This document shows positions 60,431 to 64,000 of a DNA stretch of 64,000 nt, piece after piece (positions within the stretch are counted from its first letter, which is position 1; each line of letters begins with the position of its first letter). The notes below the pieces were generated by a model. It saw only the letters and a program-made list of their open reading frames with translations, ran no database searches and was not told the origin of the DNA. This DNA is from Capsicum annuum (Eukaryota; Streptophyta; Magnoliopsida; Solanales; Solanaceae): NCBI RefSeq assembly GCF_002878395.1, contig NC_061116.1, positions 122,184,191-122,248,190 on the forward strand. The letters run 5' to 3'. Both the position numbers and the translations under genes were made by a program.

Positions 60431-60624
60431 CTAGGTTTATGGTCAATTAGGGTATTCATAAAGCCGTATTGAGTAGAGTCTCTTTTAAGGGTGTGTAGCG
60501 CACCACACTTATAAGGGAGAGTCTATTAGACATTTGGGAATGTTTCCCTTTCTTATTATCTTAATTTTGAGTTGTAGAGTATAAAGTCTTGGATCCTTCT
60601 AATTTTTGTTTGTTCGTATTTTAG

Positions 60625-63240
60625 ATCCTACCTCTAAGAAGATTCGATGTTTTTGCGAACTCTTCTGTCCCATCTGAGGACAATATGGATGAAGCTCATC
60701 TAACTTCTCAGGACCAAACCCAGTCAAGGATCGCTGTATATGACTGTCCCCGTGGAGTTATATTTGTCCCCACTAATCCTACTCCTGAGAGTAACACCCA
60801 TACTCAGTCTCTTCAAGAGGATATTACTAATGCTGATTTATTCCGCTCTATTAACCTATTTACTCAGTTGGTGACATCACAATCACAATAGTTGAGTTTT
60901 GCTGGTATATCTATAGATTCGTCTGAGGCTATTAGAGTTGTCTAATTTATGAGGTTTCATCCTCCGATGTTTACTACTACTAAGGTTAAGAAGGATTCTT
61001 AAAGTTTTATTGATGAGATAGAGAAGATATTTTGGGTTATACATGCTTTAGAGGTTGAAGTGGTAGAGTTTGTTGCCTATCAATTGAAGAATGTGGAATA
61101 CCAGTGGTATAAAGAGTGGGAAAAGTTGAGAGGCAAAGACGCTATTTTTGCCTTGTAGGATAATTTCTCTGGTGAATTTTTGCTTGCTTCTTTCCTCTGA
61201 AGTTGAGGGAAGTGAAAGTAGAAGAATTTTTAACTTGAAACAAGGAAGAATGACTGTGAAGGGTTATATCTTAAAATTTTATCAGTTCTCTTAGTATGCT
61301 CCTGAGTTGGTATCTAGTATGAGGGCCAGGATGAAAAATTTCACTTCTGGGTTGTCTCGAGACTTGATTACTGAGAGTAAGGTTGCCTTGTTAAATAAGG
61401 ATACGAATATTTCCCACCTTATGGATTATAAGCAATAAGTCAAAGAAGACAAGAAGAAGCAAGCTGAGGGTAGAGAGATGTAGAGTAAGAAATTTTGATA
61501 TTCAAAACATGGTGGAGTCCAGCAGCAGAGTGGAAATTGGTCAAAAAATAAGAGTTGGTAGAGTCCTAACTCCTATTTGACGGCTAGTGCTCCCTACCCA
61601 AAGCCTTTTGGTGACTAATATTTTTGGGGTGGTGATGTTTCTACGACACAATGAGCCTAATCTCTAGCCAGTGTGGCCCAATAAGCAACATCCTACCTTT
61701 TCTACGAATTCTGTGGTCAACACTACCATGGTTAGTGTGAGAAAGGAACGAACCGATTTTTTAATTGTGGTTAGATTGGACATTTGCAAGGGGATTGTCC
61801 CTCTAAAGTTTCTTCTAAGGGAAAAAGGTTCCTGTTGCCTTTTCATAAGCTCCTGCACCAAAGGGTGCCACATTTGGATCCGACACTGATCGAAACTGCC
61901 TTTATTCTCTCACTACTCATCAGGAGCCTGAGGCATCTCCGGATGTCATTAGTGATATGTGAAACTATTTTCCCATGATATATACTATTTACTTAATTTG
62001 GGATTTACTCTCTCTTATGAGACCCTATTTGTGACTACATTATCAGAAGAACTATCTGACTTATGACTTGGAATTGTTAGTTTGTTGTTCGCATAGAAAA
62101 TTTGGTGTCACTATCTATATAGGGTCTATGTTGATATATTTTCAGATCATAAAAAACTATAGTAAGTGTTCACTCAAAAAGTGCTATATTTAAGGCAAAG
62201 GAGGTGGGTTGAGTTGTTGAAGGACTATGATATAAGTTATCATTACCACCTTGGTAAAGCTAACATAGTTTCTGATATTCATAGTAGGGTGTCTATGTGT
62301 ATCTTGTCATATGTGGATAAGGATAAGAGAGAATAGATTAAAGATAGTCACCATTTGGATTACCTTGGAGTTCGTCCTTATGAATCTAAGGATGGTGGTG
62401 TGATTGTGCAGTATATGGCACAATTATCTCATGGTTCTAAATAAAAGTAAAGTAAATATTAGACCCTTTCATGATAAAAATCATGAATGATATGGGTAAG
62501 CAGAAGGTGATGTCCTTTGATATCGGTAGTGATGGTATCTTGAGAAACCAAGGAAGGTTGTTTATTCTTGATATTGATGAGTTGTGAAGAAGGATCTTAG
62601 CCAAGGCCCATAAATTATTGTATATGGTTCATCCTGATTCAACAAAGATCTATCATGATTACAAGTATATGTATTGGTGGAATAAGGTAAAGCGACATAT
62701 ACCCAACTTTATGGTGTCAACAAATAAAGGTGGAGCACATGAGGCCCAGTAGGCTACGTCAAAAAATTGAATTGCAAGTGTGGAAATGGGAAGTAATTAA
62801 TATAGATTTCATTACCGGCCTTCCACAGTTGCAAATCAGTGTGACTTTAATTAGGTCATTGTTGATAGAATGACTAAGTTTGCTCACTTTTTGCAAGTAA
62901 GAGAAGATTATTCTGCCGAGGACTATGTAAAGTTGTTCCTTTAGGAGGTCATAAAGTTGCATGGTGCACCTATGTCAATTATCTCAAATCATGGTACTCA
63001 GTTCTCATCGCATTTATGACACTCTTTTAAGCATGGTTTGGGGACCAAAGTAAGTCTTAGTACCGCTTTCACCAACAGACGGATAGGTATACGAAAAGAA
63101 CCACTCAAAATTTGGAAGATATGCTGCGAGCTTGTATAGTTTACTTTGGTGGTAGTTGTTTTGACCACTTGACTCTCAATGAATTTCCCTATAACAATAG
63201 TTGACATTCTAGTATTGGTATGGCTCCATTTGTGAAACAC
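60625..63240 (+). pseudogene. Element E gag-pol with reverse transcriptase deleted
   Basis: The gag N-terminus has lost its ATG (ATCCTACCTCTAAGAAGA where a Met-Pro-Pro-Arg-Arg start is expected, about 60625). The gag core follows (60990-61440, FIDEIEKIFWVIHALEVEVVEF), then a zinc knuckle with a stop and its first Cys lost near 61758-61803 (FNCG, then IGHLQGDCPSK). The protease begins near 61980 (LLNLGFTLSYET) but jumps at about 62035-62045 directly into RNase H (NYLTYDLEL), removing the rest of protease and all of RT. Integrase runs from about 62580 to 63235 (HPDSTKIYHDYKYMYWWN; VIVDRMTKFAHFLQV; SNHGTQFSS with Asp changed to Asn) and ends at IGMAPF. Stops are frequent. No chromodomain is seen. 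Confidence 0.78.
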
Positions 63241-63289
63241 ACTAGATTTTGGCCCTTGGAAATTTCATTTGCCTTGAGCTCACTATCCG

Positions 63290-64000
63290 AGTTACAACTC
63301 ATCATACGAGTCATATGTTGTCATAATGGGTCAGTTGACCCTAGTTGTATGGTGTCCATTGAAGGGTGTTTGGGTTTTCATCTTGGTTACATCATGGGTA
63401 CGTAAGTCGTAAGGACTCATGATAATTCATTAGCATGAACTATAACCAAATTAGTAAGTTTGTGGCTTTAATCTTCTCTTAGTGTGAGTGGACCACCAAT
63501 AGCCATGAGGATATGTTATGAGTCATTAGGTAAAGTTGTAGGTTGTCCAGTGTTTAAATCATTTGAGTTTTTTGTTGTATACGACTGGATCTTACTAGTC
63601 ATAAGGTCTGGTTACGAGTTGGGTGGTTAAGTCATAAGGTTGACTGTGTATAGGGATCTTGGTCACTGTCCTATTTATGAATCATGATCACAAGTTGTAA
63701 GGAGTGATAATGAGTCAATGGTTGTAACGTAGTCAAAGACGACAATTTTTTAACTTTTATGTTGAGGAAACTTTGGACATTTCCCAGCTTAACCCCTTGG
63801 ACTCACGACTTAAGACCTTCATTAGGACTTTATTAATGCATCTTTCCCAATAAAACATGCCAAATATTCTCTCTCAAACTCCTTATTCAAGTTAAGGCTA
63901 GGGTTTCAAAGAAAGTGGTCATCTAGAGTTCTAAGGGTGCTATCTTTTCTGAATTTCGTGGTATTTCAGGTATGTTACTCTTTCCTCATTGTCAATTTCA
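63290..64000 (+). repeat. Element E downstream (3') LTR, partial
   Basis: Aligns in order with the upstream LTR from roughly 58110 to 58810; the rest lies beyond the window. The left border is uncertain, and the 50 bp between the integrase end and this point is unassigned. Confidence 0.65.

Larger units (their letters stand above)
58090..64000 (+). mobile_element. Ty3/gypsy element E, internally deleted, plus strand
   Basis: An LTR of about 2.3 kb ending ...CTTGTCGTGACA at 60413, a decayed primer site, gag, protease start, RNase H and integrase, then a second LTR copy that begins near 63290 and runs off the window. The LTR pair is recognised by aligning 58440-58810 with 63625-64000 (both end ...ATGTTACTCTTTCCTCATT.TCAATT). 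It is the only gypsy element here on the plus strand. It lacks reverse transcriptase. Confidence 0.75.

Noticed and set aside
62759..63240. Minus-strand frames of 67 and 80 codons
   Set aside because: Antisense shadows of the element E integrase.

Overview
This window is plant nuclear repeat DNA. I found no intact host gene, tRNA, rRNA or CRISPR array. It is a layered stack of decayed transposable elements: chromodomain Ty3/gypsy retrotransposons (Tekay/Del-like) with LTRs of about 2.1-2.7 kb, two CACTA (En/Spm) DNA transposons, LINE scraps, and a rearranged endogenous pararetrovirus. Low GC, plant-type introns and this element mix point to a plant. The solendovirus-like pararetrovirus fragment and the style of the gypsy LTRs suggest Solanaceae (tomato/potato/pepper/tobacco group); that placement is inference.

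Layout. (1) 1-5507: the 3' part of a CACTA element on the + strand. It holds a 76-bp tandem array, the C-terminus of a TNP2-like transposase, a second Ptta/En/Spm-type gene, and palindromic subterminal repeats ending in ...TAGTAGTG. (2) 5508-7770: a LINE remnant and unassigned degenerate repeats. (3) 7771-32085: gypsy element A, minus strand, flanked by the near-matching 5-bp repeats TGAAT/TGAAC and swollen to 24 kb by later events. Gypsy element B inserted in A's protease region (target repeat GATTT). The region then appears to have been duplicated in tandem, and the first B copy collapsed to a solo LTR. A's upstream LTR also holds a 2.7-kb solo LTR (D, target repeat ATATC) and a 2-kb mosaic of pararetrovirus pieces in alternating orientations.

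(4) 32467-55603: a second CACTA-type element with CACTACTGG-type termini. It contains antisense, intron-containing pieces of the plant DNA polymerase epsilon catalytic subunit gene, a captured (transduplicated) host gene fragment. One captured exon is split by (5) 36129-53405, a gypsy array of family C arranged LTR-internal-LTR-internal-LTR and flanked by one CCAAT target repeat, as expected for an unequal-recombination dimer. (6) 55604-58080: unassigned sequence with a small tandem duplication, an L1-type LINE scrap and an unrecognised 92-codon frame. (7) about 58090-64000: gypsy element E, plus strand, whose internal region lacks reverse transcriptase; its 3' LTR runs off the window.

Nothing here looks able to move on its own. 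Every gag-pol copy has stops or frameshifts, and several have altered catalytic residues. The main interest is structural: the gene capture inside CACTA, the retrotransposon dimer, the duplication-and-collapse history of A/B, and the shuffled pararetrovirus. I saw no convincing new functional system.
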